In this document: positions 37,855 through 47,085 of the stretch, piece by piece
How the letters are laid out: each line of letters opens with the position of its first letter
Position numbering within the stretch: position 1 is the stretch's first letter
Origin: an uncultured Erythrobacter sp.
Lineage (GTDB): Bacteria; Pseudomonadota; Alphaproteobacteria; Sphingomonadales; Sphingomonadaceae
Assembly: GCA_947501215.1 (NCBI GenBank)
Contig: CANMUS010000007.1
Coordinates: 59,344-123,343, forward strand
Direction: 5' to 3'
DNA: 64,000 bases
Translations under genes and position numbers: made by a program
The notes under the pieces: model-generated
What the model saw: the letters and a program-made list of their open reading frames with translations, nothing else
The model's database searches: none
What the model was told of the DNA's origin: nothing

Positions 37855-38814
37855 ATGGACGATAATCAGGATGCGAACCGAAAAGGAGGGGCTACCGGCC
37901 CGATTGCCGTTACGGGAGCGAGCGGATTTGTCGGCCGCGCGGTGGTGGATGCGCTCAAGCGGCAGGGTTCCCGTATCCTGGCCTTGGGAAATCCTGCGTC
38001 CGCTCCGGACCTTGAAGGCGTCGAATGGGTGCCGGTCGATCTGCTCGACCCGCCAACCGTCAAGGTGGCCCTTGCCCAGCATAAGCCGGGCGCGCTGGTC
38101 CATGCGGCGTGGGCGCGCTCCGAAGGCGCCGGACTGTGGAACCTCGAGGCGAACTGGGCATGGCGCGATGCAAGTTCAGCTCTGCTGCGGTCATTTTGGG
38201 AGGAGACTGGCGGGCATGTGGTGGCCTGCGGCACCTGCGCCGAATACAACCCAACTCCCGAAAGCAATTGTATCGAGGATGTGACCCCGATCGCACCGAC
38301 TTCGCTCTACGGAAGAGCCAAGGCCGAACTGGCCGATCGTGTCCGGCAGGATGCGCAGGCGCTCGGCTGATCGATCGCCTGGGCGCGATTGTTCTATCTC
38401 TTCGGAAAGCATGAGGCCCCGTCTCGCTTGGCACCCCAGGTGATCGACAGGCTGCTGGCCGGAGGAATGGCCGAAATCGGCAGCGGCCGCGCGGTGCGGG
38501 ATTTCGGATATGTGAGCGATATGGGCGCAGGCCTCGTCGCGCTCCTGAACTCCGGCGAGTCTGGTACATTCAACGTCGCGACCGGCTCGGGTATCTCGCT
38601 CGCCTCGCTGGTAGACCGGATCGGTCGCGCGCTCGGTAAATCGGACCGGATCGCGTTGGGAGCCCTCCCCGATCGGCCGGACGAACCGCCACGGATTGTG
38701 GCAGATATCACGCGTCTGAAAGAAGCTACCGGTTGGTCGCCGGCCTTCGATGTCGCTTTTGGGCTGAGCGACACGATCGAATGGCGGAAGCGAAACGGCC
38801 CAGCGACAGGATAG
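37855..38814 (+). pseudogene. NAD-dependent epimerase/dehydratase with premature in-frame TGA
   Basis: Two parts in the same frame together form a 319-codon short-chain epimerase. The Rossmann motif is GASGFVGRAV, the active-site Tyr is in TSLYGRAKAE, and after a TGA at 38368-38370 the protein continues in frame with IAWARLFYLFG, DFGYVSDMG and RPDEPPRIVADI. The stop falls where the family usually has an aliphatic residue, so a single-base change is enough. Next to truncated rfbF it fits a CDP- or dTDP-sugar pathway. It is either inactivated or a sequencing error. Confidence 0.8.
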
Positions 38815-39414
38815 TGTCGCCGCCGTTCACGGCCCTGACGCCGTCTGTCGGCTCGAAAGCGAAAATTGCGCAGAAGAATGCGAACCCATACGGATTGAAC
38901 TATGGTAGCGGAGGAGGGACAGGAATAGCCTTCTTATTGTACTGTAATTAAAGGTTTATTCTCTAATTATCGCGGTCGTTACCCCCAACGACACCCCCTC
39001 ACCCGATCACTTTCTAATGTTATCCACGGGGTATTGAATCCCCCCTCCCCCATCATGCTCGAAGCGACATGGGATCAGTGTCAGCTTTGCGCCCTCCTTT
39101 CGGTCATATAGGGAACAATTGTAAGTTCCCGAGAGCGGCCGTTCGTTTTGCCGGATTCTCGGCGCGATCCAACGCCGGACTTCATCGCAACTGTGTGAAG
39201 TCGGCAACCTGAGCGCGTAACATTCGACTGCACCAGAAGCGCCGATACAGGAGGATTAGCGCGCTGGCAGTAAGAGATGGCACGAATTTTGCGTCTACTT
39301 TCGTCATGCCCTCAGGGGCGATGGCCTGCTTGACGAAGGCTGGTCTTCCACCCGTTTCCTGACCAAAGGAGCGCACAACGTTGATTGGTATCAATTCAAC
39401 GTTACATCCTCTGC
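38815..39414. other. 600-base intergenic stretch with no clear gene
   Basis: I see no convincing gene. An AT-rich patch (38930-38980) looks promoter-like. A small inverted repeat, GGGAAC (39111-39116) with GTTCCC (39125-39130), could be an operator. Short leftward frames here lack ribosome-binding sites and recognisable motifs. With decayed genes on both sides, this may be remnant DNA. Confidence 0.5.
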
Positions 39415-40522
39415 ATGAAATCATCATATTCCAAGCCCGATGCAAACCACAGTCCTTGGATGTTTTTGCTGGTCGCTGTGAACGCAATGCTTATCGCCGC
39501 TGTAGCCTCACTGCTTTTCCTCCAACCAGCTCCGCCCGCCGATATGCCTACGGTGACTCCCCGCGCCGAACTCGGCGCAGAAGAGCGTGCGACCATCGAG
39601 TTGTTTCGAAATTCGCGCGAATCGGTCGTGTTTATTTCGACCCGGCAGCAGGTATCGGATTTCTGGACACGTAATGTTTGTAGCATTCCGCGCGGTTCGG
39701 GATCGGGACTGATTTGGGATGATGCCGGCCACATCGTTACGAATTTTCATGTCATCGAAGGTGCCTCGGAAGCCCGGATCCAGCTGGCAGATGGCCGCGA
39801 ATTCTCGGCAACGCTGGTAGGGGCAAGCCCGCAGCACGATCTTGCAGTTTTGAAGATCGGCGGCGCGGGATTTATAGCTCCTGCTCCAGTTCCAATCGGC
39901 ACGAGTGGTGATCTTCTGGTCGGTCAGAGCGTCTTTGCCATCGGCAATCCCTTCGGTCTCGACTGGACGCTGACGAAGGGCATCGTTTCAGCGCTGGACC
40001 GGTCGCTACCCAATGAGAATGGGCCTGATATCCAGCATCTGATCCAGACCGATGCCGCAATAAATCCCGGAAACTCGGGGGGACCATTACTCGACTCCGC
40101 CGGTCGGTTGATCGGTATCAATACCGCTATCTACAGCCCGTCCGGAGCCTATCGATACGGTGATGCGGGTCGTCCCGCAGCTTATCGCTGACGGTCGCTA
40201 TACGCGACCTGTGCTGGGCATCGATGGCGATGACGATATCAACGACCGGCTTAAGCGCGCGACAGGCATCGAAGGAGTGTTCGTCTTGCGCGTGCTTCCC
40301 GGCTCCGCAGCTGAGCGCGCGGGTCTGATTCCAGCACAGCGGACAAGGCGCGGCGTTGTCCCTGGCGACATTATCACCGCGTTGAACGGGAAGCCGGTCG
40401 CAAGGCTGGGTGATCTGCTCGCCCGGCTTGACGATTTCCGCGTTGATCAAAGCGTGGAGCTTACATTGAAGCGCGGCGCTCAAGAACGCTCTCTCCAGCT
40501 CCAGCTCCAAGCCGGCAACTAA
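39415..40522 (+). pseudogene. HtrA/DegP-type S1C serine protease, broken by a small deletion
   Basis: The first frame (39415-40191) has an N-terminal membrane anchor, the triad His in TNFHVIEGA, Asp in QHDLAVLKI and Ser in PGNSGGPLLDSAGRLIGINT. After IYSPSGAY it shifts into a wrong frame and stops. The correct continuation resumes one frame over from about 40161 with MRVVPQLIADGRYTRPVLGI and a PDZ domain (LPGSAAERAGLI, GDIITALNGKPV) to 40522. The usual AGIGFAVPV segment between SGAY and DTVMR is missing, consistent with loss of about 26 bases. The truncated protein keeps the catalytic residues but loses the PDZ and last barrel strands. Confidence 0.82.
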
Positions 40523-40581
40523 GCCACAAAGAGAACGTGCAGCTCGCGTGGAGCTGCCCGGGCGAGCTTACCGAGAATCGA

Positions 40582-40785
40582 TTAATTCGGCTGGCTCGTT
40601 GTGTGTGTACCGCGGCGTTGCAACTGGCGAGCCCACAGGGCAGCGGCTCCGCCCAATATAGCGCCGATTGCGATACCGATGAGCGTGTTGCCAATCGCCC
40701 AACTTAGTGCTGCGCCGAATGCCGCGCCACCGAACCCCCAAGCGACAAACATGGTGCGATCTGCATTGGATTTACGGTTCGGCAT
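40582..40785 (-). CDS. Small glycine-rich membrane protein
   Basis: A 67-residue protein whose hydrophobic centre (GFGGAAFGAALSWAIGNTLIGIAIGAILGGAAALWARQ region) has glycine-zipper spacing and forms one or two membrane helices, with charged ends. Its start overlaps the end of the DUF5666 gene by 14 bases, so they are co-transcribed. ATG at 40791 is an alternative start. No specific family is recognised. Confidence 0.6.
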   Translation of the reverse strand: MPNRKSNADRTMFVAWGFGGAAFGAALSWAIGNTLIGIAIGAILGGAAALWARQLQRRGTHTTSQPN

Positions 40786-41551
40786 TGGCATCCGCCTCTT
40801 CCATCGTCGGTTCGGCCCCATCAGTTTCGCTTTCCGAAGATGGTGTCTGCGCGGCATCGCCAGCTCCATCCGTCAGCTCAAGAAGGCCATCTGCAGTAAG
40901 CTGGCTGCCACCATTTCCGCCGATGGTCAGGTCGCCCCAAACGTAAACCCGGTCCCCTGTATCAACACTTCTGCTGCTGTAGGACGTATCAAGGTTCTCG
41001 GTGTTCACTGTAATCATTGTCGGGCCTGCCCCGAGCGTAAATGTGTTTCCGGATTTACCGGTAACCCAACCCGTGTAGTCGACCCCGTCGGTTACAGGGC
41101 GCATTGGTGCCGCGGCGAGGCCGAGTTCTTCCTCATCTGCCGGACTTGCATAGAATACGGTATTGAGGTTGCGCACGTAGATCGCGCCAGCTTCGATAGT
41201 CTCTGTATTAAAGAGGCCCTCGTCGACGCGGCCCGTAACACTAACGCGATCACCAGGAAGCAGGGCAATTCCGTCGGATGCCCAATCCCAGTCGTCAGCT
41301 TCAACCGTGACGCTGTCAGTTCCGTAGTCGAGAACGAAGCTTGAGGGACTTCCTGCGGTCGTGGACACGACCTCACCATCAATCCTTATCCAGTCCCCAT
41401 CCCCGGCAACTGTCATTTCCACTGTGTCTTCTTCGGGCAGCTCGACTTCGGCTTGCTCGGAGCATGCCGCCGCACCAATAGCGAGAAGCGATGCGAGGGT
41501 CGCCATGCTGGCGGATTTTTTGAAGTGTGTGGAGCTGGGAGTGTTCATCAT
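40772..41551 (-). CDS. DUF5666-type OB-fold lipoprotein
   Basis: A 259-residue protein with a lipoprotein-type leader (MATLASLLAIGAAAC inside the first 30 residues). Two or three repeated OB-like units follow, each with a GDRVSVTGRVDEG or GDRVYVWGDLT element, as in the DUF5666 family. The segment IYVRNLNTVFYASPADEEE is echoed in the next gene. The C-terminus is an acidic, low-complexity tail. Start at MMNTPSS; the second ATG three bases on is equally possible. It overlaps the small membrane protein downstream. Confidence 0.7.
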   Translation of the reverse strand: MMNTPSSTHFKKSASMATLASLLAIGAAACSEQAEVELPEEDTVEMTVAGDGDWIRIDGEVVSTTAGSPSSFVLDYGTDSVTVEADDWDWASDGIALLPGDRVSVTGRVDEGLFNTETIEAGAIYVRNLNTVFYASPADEEELGLAAAPMRPVTDGVDYTGWVTGKSGNTFTLGAGPTMITVNTENLDTSYSSRSVDTGDRVYVWGDLTIGGNGGSQLTADGLLELTDGAGDAAQTPSSESETDGAEPTMEEADANAEP

Positions 41552-41735
41552 TCTGTGAACCTTTTTGAAAAATGGCGATCTCAGGAGAGCGATCAGGCCA
41601 GCGCGTATTAATCGCAGCCTCTCGCCGGATCGCTCTTTGGTTTGCAAGCTGCAGGGCATGGCAAGGCCCCCGTGGAGACGCGGGCTCAAGAAGCAAATCA
41701 TCTTCGCCTCGCCTGCCCACGCGGAGTGGGCCCGG

Positions 41736-42371
41736 TTAGCCTTGCAATTCGGTGAGTGCGGTTGCGTCGATCTCGGGGCCGTCGAAAAAGTCGCTATCGT
41801 CGAACTGACCGCTCACAGAAATGCGATCGCCAACCTCAACCTTTTGCCAGCCTTCACTATCGAACGGGTCGTAGTTCAATCCGTCGGTGTCGACACGATA
41901 ATCGAACAGCGCGGCATCGATTACCATCTCGCCATCCTCGATCGTTTGCACGGTGCCGGTCAGGGTCACGCCCGTGTCACCTGCGATCGGACCATCTGGT
42001 GCGGGGAGGAAATCCTCTTCATCCGCCGAATCCGCGTAAAAGCGGGTATGGATGGAATCGACGTAGACGCTGCTGGCCTCGATGCGTCTCGCTTGAAAGA
42101 AGTCGTTGTCCATTCGTCCAGTGACGGTCACTTCATCGCCGACCATCAGAGAATTTTCGTCGTACCAGTCGTAGTCGTCCATCTCGACAGCGATATTGCT
42201 CTGTCCATAATCGAGAATGAAGTCTTCGCCTGAGACGGTATCAACCGTTCCGGACAAACTCAACCACTCTCCGTCTGCAGTAGTAGCTGGCGATTGGGCT
42301 GCGGAAGGCATTGCGGCAAGGGCAATGGCACTTGTCGCCATCAGAATTGAATTTCGGATAGTCTGTTTCAT
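41736..42371 (-). CDS. DUF5666-like exported protein, paralogue of its neighbour
   Basis: A 211-residue protein with a signal peptide (MKQTIRNSILMATSAIALAA, cut near AAQS) and an AGAGGAG site. It repeats the neighbour's elements: GTVDTVSGEDFILDYG, VGDEVTVTGRMDNDFF, and VYVDSIHTRFYADSADEED parallels the neighbour's VYVRNLNTVFYASPADEEE. The two are tandem paralogues in the same orientation with 184 bases between them. They are probably periplasmic OB-fold proteins of unknown ligand. Confidence 0.72.
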   Translation of the reverse strand: MKQTIRNSILMATSAIALAAMPSAAQSPATTADGEWLSLSGTVDTVSGEDFILDYGQSNIAVEMDDYDWYDENSLMVGDEVTVTGRMDNDFFQARRIEASSVYVDSIHTRFYADSADEEDFLPAPDGPIAGDTGVTLTGTVQTIEDGEMVIDAALFDYRVDTDGLNYDPFDSEGWQKVEVGDRISVSGQFDDSDFFDGPEIDATALTELQG

Positions 42372-42876
42372 GATCTCCTCTAACGTTGCTGATGCGGTGC
42401 GCCGCGAGCCTCAACGCTACGAGCGGCGACACCTAACTAATGATATGGCAACGCCGATGTTTCGCTGAGCGGCACTCTCTTCGTGTCAAAGTTGAGTTCA
42501 CGATCGAAGCAATGATAGTTTTCGCCGTCCCCGCACCTTTACCACAGGCTAGCAACCCTTCATCCGGCAACAAAAATTCGAAAAAACTTTTTGCTGACGG
42601 TCTGTTCTCGGCCCCATCTTTTCGGTCGGCAAAGCGCCCTAATAGCGGCCATCCGCATGGTCTCGAATGTCGCCCGAAAGCTGCCGTTGGTTTATGCTAG
42701 AGCGATAGTAGCTAGGCATCCTTATCTCAGACATTCCCTCTCAACTCCTTAGCTCCTCGGACACGCAGATAAAATTCGTGTCGCGCTAGGACCATAATTA
42801 GACACTGGCGAAACGGTTCAGCGATATTCAACTATTTTGCCCTAATTCTTGGATTTTAGGCTACCTGTGGCGTCGT
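42372..42876. other. 505-base divergent intergenic region, no gene seen
   Basis: This region separates the leftward DUF5666-like gene from the rightward hybrid kinase. Promoters for both should lie here. Long frames within it lack motifs and good start sites. AT-rich DNA at 42780-42860 is the likely kinase promoter region. Confidence 0.5.
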
Positions 42877-45021
42877 ATGTCCCCTTTCCGTCCAGTCTCT
42901 TCCAGTCTACGCCGATTCCTACTCGCCTTGGCGTTCTTTCTCGTGCCTCTTTCGCTTCTGGGAGTGCACTTCCTCCTCCTGGGCGAGTTCAAGGAAGTGC
43001 GCGATTATCGCGTCACGTCCGAGCGGACAGTTGAGACGCGGTCTCTGCTCTCCCAGTTTCTGACCTTGCATCTCGATGTTGAAACAGCGGTCCGCGGCTA
43101 CGTACTATCGGGTGATCCGGATTTCCTCGAACCTTACAGTGCCGCAATTCCCAGGCGCGACTCTCTGTTTGCAGGGCTGCGGGCGGATGCCGACGCCGCC
43201 CGACTTGCCGAACTGGATGAATTGCTGGCGCTGTCGGACACCAAGCTGGAGATAGCTACCCGCAACGTGGAAGACGTGCGCAGCGGCAATATCGAAGAAG
43301 CGCGCCGGTTGATTTCAAGCGGACGAGGACGTGTGACGATGGACGAGATCCGTTCGCTCGTCGCCAGGATGGATGCCAAGGAGGCGAATGCACTCGCGGC
43401 ATCGACCGAGGCGGGCTCTATCCTGCGCCGCGATGTCGAGAGAATCGTCACTCTTTTGCTGGCCGGCATTGCCGTCCTGCTGGCGATTGCCTCGCTGCTA
43501 ATCTTCTCAACCTCTCGGGAACGCCGAAAGGCCATGACGCAAGTGGAGCGATTGGCGAAGCGTCAGAAGGCCATGTTCGATGGCGGGGTAGACGGCATGC
43601 TGTGGCTCGATGCCCAGGGCAACATCCTGCGAATGAACCCGAGCATCAGCCGCATGTTCGGCTATGCCGAGAAGGACCTGCTAGGTCGCAACAATCTCGT
43701 TCTCATGGATACCGACTACTCCCCATCCGAATCGCAAGCGTGGCTTTCGACGGTTGGCACCGCCGGAGAGAATGGTGCCGGCCGTAAGCAGGAATTCATC
43801 GGTCGCCGTGCGGACGGCACGACATTCGAGACCGAAGTCGCCATCAGCCGCGTTGCCCGCGGTCTCGAAGAAGAGGGGGAGCCACAATACGTTGCCTCGA
43901 TCCGCGATATTTCTCATCGCAAGCGAGCCGAGCGAATGAAGGACGAGTTCGTCTCCACTGTTAGTCATGAGCTGCGCACGCCGCTGACCTCCATCGCCGG
44001 ATCGCTTGGCCTGGTGATGGGCGGCGCAGCAGGCCCGCTGGAGGAGAAAACACGCCGATTGATCGGCATCGCCCATGCCAACTGTGAACGCCTGATCCGC
44101 CTTATCAACGACATCTTGGACATCGAGAAGATCGAATCCGGCAAGATGGAGTTCGATATCCGGCGGATGCAGGTGGTCCCACTGCTGCGCCGTACCCAGG
44201 ATGCAATGGCTGCCTTCGCACAGAAGCACGAAGTGGAGCTCCAGCTAATCGTGCCGCCTTGGCCGCAATGCATCATGGGCGATCCTGACCGTCTTGAGCA
44301 GCTGGTCACAAACCTCGTTTCCAATGCCATCAAACATTCGCCGCCCGGCGAAAAGGTAGAGATTGTCGGCGACATGCACGGTCGTTACGCGCGCATCGAG
44401 GTGCGAGATCGGGGCGCCGGTATTCCGGATGATTTCCGAGACCGCATCTTCGGCAAGTTCGCCATGGCAGACGCCTCCAATTCGCGAGCGAAGGGAGGCA
44501 CAGGCCTTGGCCTTTCGATCACGCGCGAGATCGCGCGACACCATGGAGGAGAGGTAGGCTTCGTTGACCGCGAGGGTGGTGGCAGCGTCTTCTATGCCGA
44601 TCTTCCCCTCGCACAGGAACAGCACGTGGGTGCCGCGCCTGAGACCGACGAAAACCTGCCACTTGTGCTGCATCTGGATGATGACGACGATACGCTGACT
44701 GTCGTCGCGAGCACGTTTGCTGGCAAGGCACGGGTCATCTCCGTCCAGAGTGTTGCCGATGCCCGCGCCGCGATTGCCTCCCAGGATCTGGCGGCGGCGA
44801 TTATCGATGTCTCTCTGGTTGAAGAAAGCGGCGCCGATTTCGCCAGAGAACTGCGGGAGAGGTTCTCCGCATTGCCCTTGCTGTTCTTCACAGCCTTCGA
44901 CAATAGCGCCCAGACCGGCGTTGCTGACCGGGCTTTGATCAAGAGCCGCGCCTCGGTTGACGACCTTGTCGAAGCAACACTCGATCTCGTCATCAGGCGC
45001 CGGCAGGAGGCCCAGCGATGA
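42877..45021 (+). CDS. Hybrid sensor histidine kinase: CHASE3, PAS, HisKA, HATPase, receiver
   Basis: A 714-residue inner-membrane kinase. Residues 13 to 32 and 187 to 207 are membrane helices around a helical CHASE3-type periplasmic sensor (VETAVRGYVLSGDPDFLEPY). A PAS domain follows (MFDGGVDGMLWLDAQGNILR), then HisKA with the phospho-His in FVSTVSHELRTPLTSI near residue 365, the ATPase N, G1 and G2 boxes (NLVSNAIKHS, DRGAGIPDD, GGTGLGLSI), and a C-terminal receiver with DDDDDT and the acceptor Asp in AAIIDVSLVEES. Its stop overlaps the next receiver gene by four bases. The chain kinase, receiver, Hpt is a phosphorelay. Confidence 0.93.
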   Translation: MSPFRPVSSSLRRFLLALAFFLVPLSLLGVHFLLLGEFKEVRDYRVTSERTVETRSLLSQFLTLHLDVETAVRGYVLSGDPDFLEPYSAAIPRRDSLFAGLRADADAARLAELDELLALSDTKLEIATRNVEDVRSGNIEEARRLISSGRGRVTMDEIRSLVARMDAKEANALAASTEAGSILRRDVERIVTLLLAGIAVLLAIASLLIFSTSRERRKAMTQVERLAKRQKAMFDGGVDGMLWLDAQGNILRMNPSISRMFGYAEKDLLGRNNLVLMDTDYSPSESQAWLSTVGTAGENGAGRKQEFIGRRADGTTFETEVAISRVARGLEEEGEPQYVASIRDISHRKRAERMKDEFVSTVSHELRTPLTSIAGSLGLVMGGAAGPLEEKTRRLIGIAHANCERLIRLINDILDIEKIESGKMEFDIRRMQVVPLLRRTQDAMAAFAQKHEVELQLIVPPWPQCIMGDPDRLEQLVTNLVSNAIKHSPPGEKVEIVGDMHGRYARIEVRDRGAGIPDDFRDRIFGKFAMADASNSRAKGGTGLGLSITREIARHHGGEVGFVDREGGGSVFYADLPLAQEQHVGAAPETDENLPLVLHLDDDDDTLTVVASTFAGKARVISVQSVADARAAIASQDLAAAIIDVSLVEESGADFARELRERFSALPLLFFTAFDNSAQTGVADRALIKSRASVDDLVEATLDLVIRRRQEAQR

Positions 45022-45380
45022 ATATCCTGTATGTCGACGATGAACCCGACATTCGCGAGATCGCCGAGATGGCGCTGGAGCTCGATCCCCAGTTCCATGT
45101 GCGAACCGCGGCGTCGGGTTCGGCAGCCCTGGCGCTGATCGAGGACTGGATGCCCGATGCGGCGCTTCTCGACGTGATGATGCCGGAGATGGACGGGCCG
45201 ACCTTGCTAACCCATCTCAGGCAGGACGCTCGCTTTGCCAACCTGCCAGTAATTTTCGTGACCGCGCGGGCCCAGCGCAGCGAATTGCAGAACTTCTCCA
45301 CGATGGATGCCGTAGGCGTCATCGCCAAGCCCTTCGACCCGATGACGCTCTCGTCCAAGGTTCGCGAGCTGATTGGATGA
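45018..45380 (+). CDS. Single-domain response regulator (CheY-like)
   Basis: A 120-residue receiver: YVDDEPDIRE holds the acidic pocket, LLDVMMPEMDGPTLL the phospho-acceptor Asp, VTARAQ the conserved Thr region and VIAKPFDP the Lys. It has no output domain, so it passes phosphate on or acts by binding. It overlaps the kinase gene and the Hpt gene by four bases each, so the three are translated together. Confidence 0.95.
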   Translation: MNILYVDDEPDIREIAEMALELDPQFHVRTAASGSAALALIEDWMPDAALLDVMMPEMDGPTLLTHLRQDARFANLPVIFVTARAQRSELQNFSTMDAVGVIAKPFDPMTLSSKVRELIG

Positions 45381-45652
45381 GCGCAGAACTGGAAATCAGG
45401 ATGGCGCAAATGGCTGCGCGTTTTGCGGCTCGTGCCGGCGAACACGAAGCTGCGTTGCAAGCTGCAATTGCCGCCGACGACCGGGAGGCAATCGCCAGCC
45501 AGGCGCACAGGCTGGCAGGTATCGCGGGAATGTTCGGGCAGCCACAGGTCGGCGAAGCCGCTGCCCGGCTTGAAGACATTGTCGAGGCCGGTGGAGACTA
45601 CCTCGACGCGGCAGAGCGGCTGTCTGCCATGCTCCGCGATCTGCGGGACTAG
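45377..45652 (+). CDS. Hpt domain phosphotransfer protein
   Basis: A 91-residue helical protein whose AHRLAGIAGMFGQPQVGEAA holds the phospho-accepting His of an Hpt domain (H-x-L-A/K-G-x-A/S). It would move phosphate between the receivers. The end overlaps the end of the convergent glycosyltransferase gene by four bases, placing the sensory and polysaccharide modules directly tail-to-tail. Confidence 0.9.
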   Translation: MSAELEIRMAQMAARFAARAGEHEAALQAAIAADDREAIASQAHRLAGIAGMFGQPQVGEAAARLEDIVEAGGDYLDAAERLSAMLRDLRD

Positions 45653-47085
45653 CTTGTCGAGAAGCCCTTGCGGGTCATCGTGCCCCAGCTTTGCTGCTTG
45701 CGAATGAATTGCCACCAGCCCTGGAGACGCCACAGGTTCGAGAGCTGGCGGTAGCCAAAATTCTCCAGCACTGCGATAACTGCCAACATGGCCAGTTCCC
45801 GTGCCTTGGGAAAGCGGCGTAGCTGTATCTCCTCCAGCACGAGCGTTGCGATCGAGAGAGATACGCCGAACATGAACGTTACCGCGAGGAAGGCGAGCAA
45901 CCAGGGCAGCGCCAGCAGTCCAAGGGCCCAGAGCAGTGGCACGAGAATATAGCCCAGCACCTCCAGCAACGGCCCGAGAACATCGACCAGCAGGATATGA
46001 CCGAAGCCAACGATACCGATCCGGCCGTAGCGCGGATTGAACAGCATGTCCTTGTGCTTGACGAAGCATTCAAGCGCACCCCGTTGCCATCGGGCGCGTT
46101 GACGGCCCAGCACCGACAGCGTGTCCGGGCATTCCGTCCAGCAAACCGGCTCGGCAATGAAATCGATGCGGTAATCTCGCTTCGCTTCGCGCATCAGGCG
46201 ATGGAGCTTAAGCACCAGTTCCATATCCTCGCCGACCGTGCCGTGGCTGTAGCCTCCGACCTCGACAACCTGACGGCGGCGGAACAGGCCAAAAGCGCCC
46301 GAAATGACCGTGAGCGCCTGCATCTTGCCAAGACCGACCCGCGCCATGAGGAAGGCGCGGAGGTATTCCACGATCTGCACCAGGGCGAGAAAGTTGCGGG
46401 GTAGCTTGATATCGCTGATGCGCCCGGAATCGACCTTGCAACCGTTGGCAATACGGATCGTGCCTCCCGCCGCTATGGTGAGGTCAGGCTCGTCGATGAA
46501 GGGGCGGACAACCCGCAGCAAGGCGTCGGACTCCAAAATGGAGTCTGCGTCGATGGCGCAGAAGAGCGCGGTGCGGGTGCAATTTATCCCTGCATTCAGG
46601 GCATCGGCTTTGCCGCCGTTTTCCTTGTCCACCACCAGCAGGCGGGGCAGACGCGGCGACGCGTAGAAACCGCGGATTGGGGCGTGTTCGACGCTGCGAT
46701 CGACGAACCGGTCCACCTGCTCCAGCCCAAATTCGGATACCAGGCGGGCAAGCGTGCCATCTTTAGACCCGTCGTTGATCACGATCACTTCGAAATCGGG
46801 ATATTGCAGAGCCAGCAGGCTGCGCGTGCTTTCCACGATAGTGAGTTCTTCGTTGAAGGCAGGGGCCAGCACCGAAATGGCTGGAGCCTGCTCGGAATAA
46901 CGCCGCCATAGCGTTGCACTGCGTGGCACAGGCGGCCGCGTTCCGAGTGCCGCCCCTGCATAGAGCAGCAGCACGAAGTAGAAGACGATCTGCAGCAGAC
47001 CCGCAACGATCACCACCAGAGCAATCGCCTCGGCCGAGGCGACCATCCACCCGGCAGGATCGGGAATGGCGAAATCGAAAGTCAT
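45649..47085 (-). CDS. Family 2 glycosyltransferase, processive membrane synthase type
   Basis: A 478-residue protein. An N-terminal membrane helix (AIALVVIVAGLLQIVFYFVL) precedes a GT2 catalytic domain with VINDGSKDGT, CAIDADSIL (DxD-like), VGEDMELVLKLH and GRQRARWQRG (the Q-x-x-R-W signature of processive synthases such as cellulose, PNAG and hyaluronan synthase). Several C-terminal helices follow (LLVDVLGPLLEVLGYILVPL and later). It would polymerise a beta-linked glycan and thread it across the inner membrane. It is the last gene of a leftward operon with a HEAT and a YaiO-type protein. Confidence 0.88.
   Translation of the reverse strand: MTFDFAIPDPAGWMVASAEAIALVVIVAGLLQIVFYFVLLLYAGAALGTRPPVPRSATLWRRYSEQAPAISVLAPAFNEELTIVESTRSLLALQYPDFEVIVINDGSKDGTLARLVSEFGLEQVDRFVDRSVEHAPIRGFYASPRLPRLLVVDKENGGKADALNAGINCTRTALFCAIDADSILESDALLRVVRPFIDEPDLTIAAGGTIRIANGCKVDSGRISDIKLPRNFLALVQIVEYLRAFLMARVGLGKMQALTVISGAFGLFRRRQVVEVGGYSHGTVGEDMELVLKLHRLMREAKRDYRIDFIAEPVCWTECPDTLSVLGRQRARWQRGALECFVKHKDMLFNPRYGRIGIVGFGHILLVDVLGPLLEVLGYILVPLLWALGLLALPWLLAFLAVTFMFGVSLSIATLVLEEIQLRRFPKARELAMLAVIAVLENFGYRQLSNLWRLQGWWQFIRKQQSWGTMTRKGFSTS

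Noticed and set aside
38368..38370. TGA as a selenocysteine or programmed read-through codon in the epimerase
   Set aside because: The family has no Sec at this place, and the neighbouring genes are also damaged; simple mutation is likelier.
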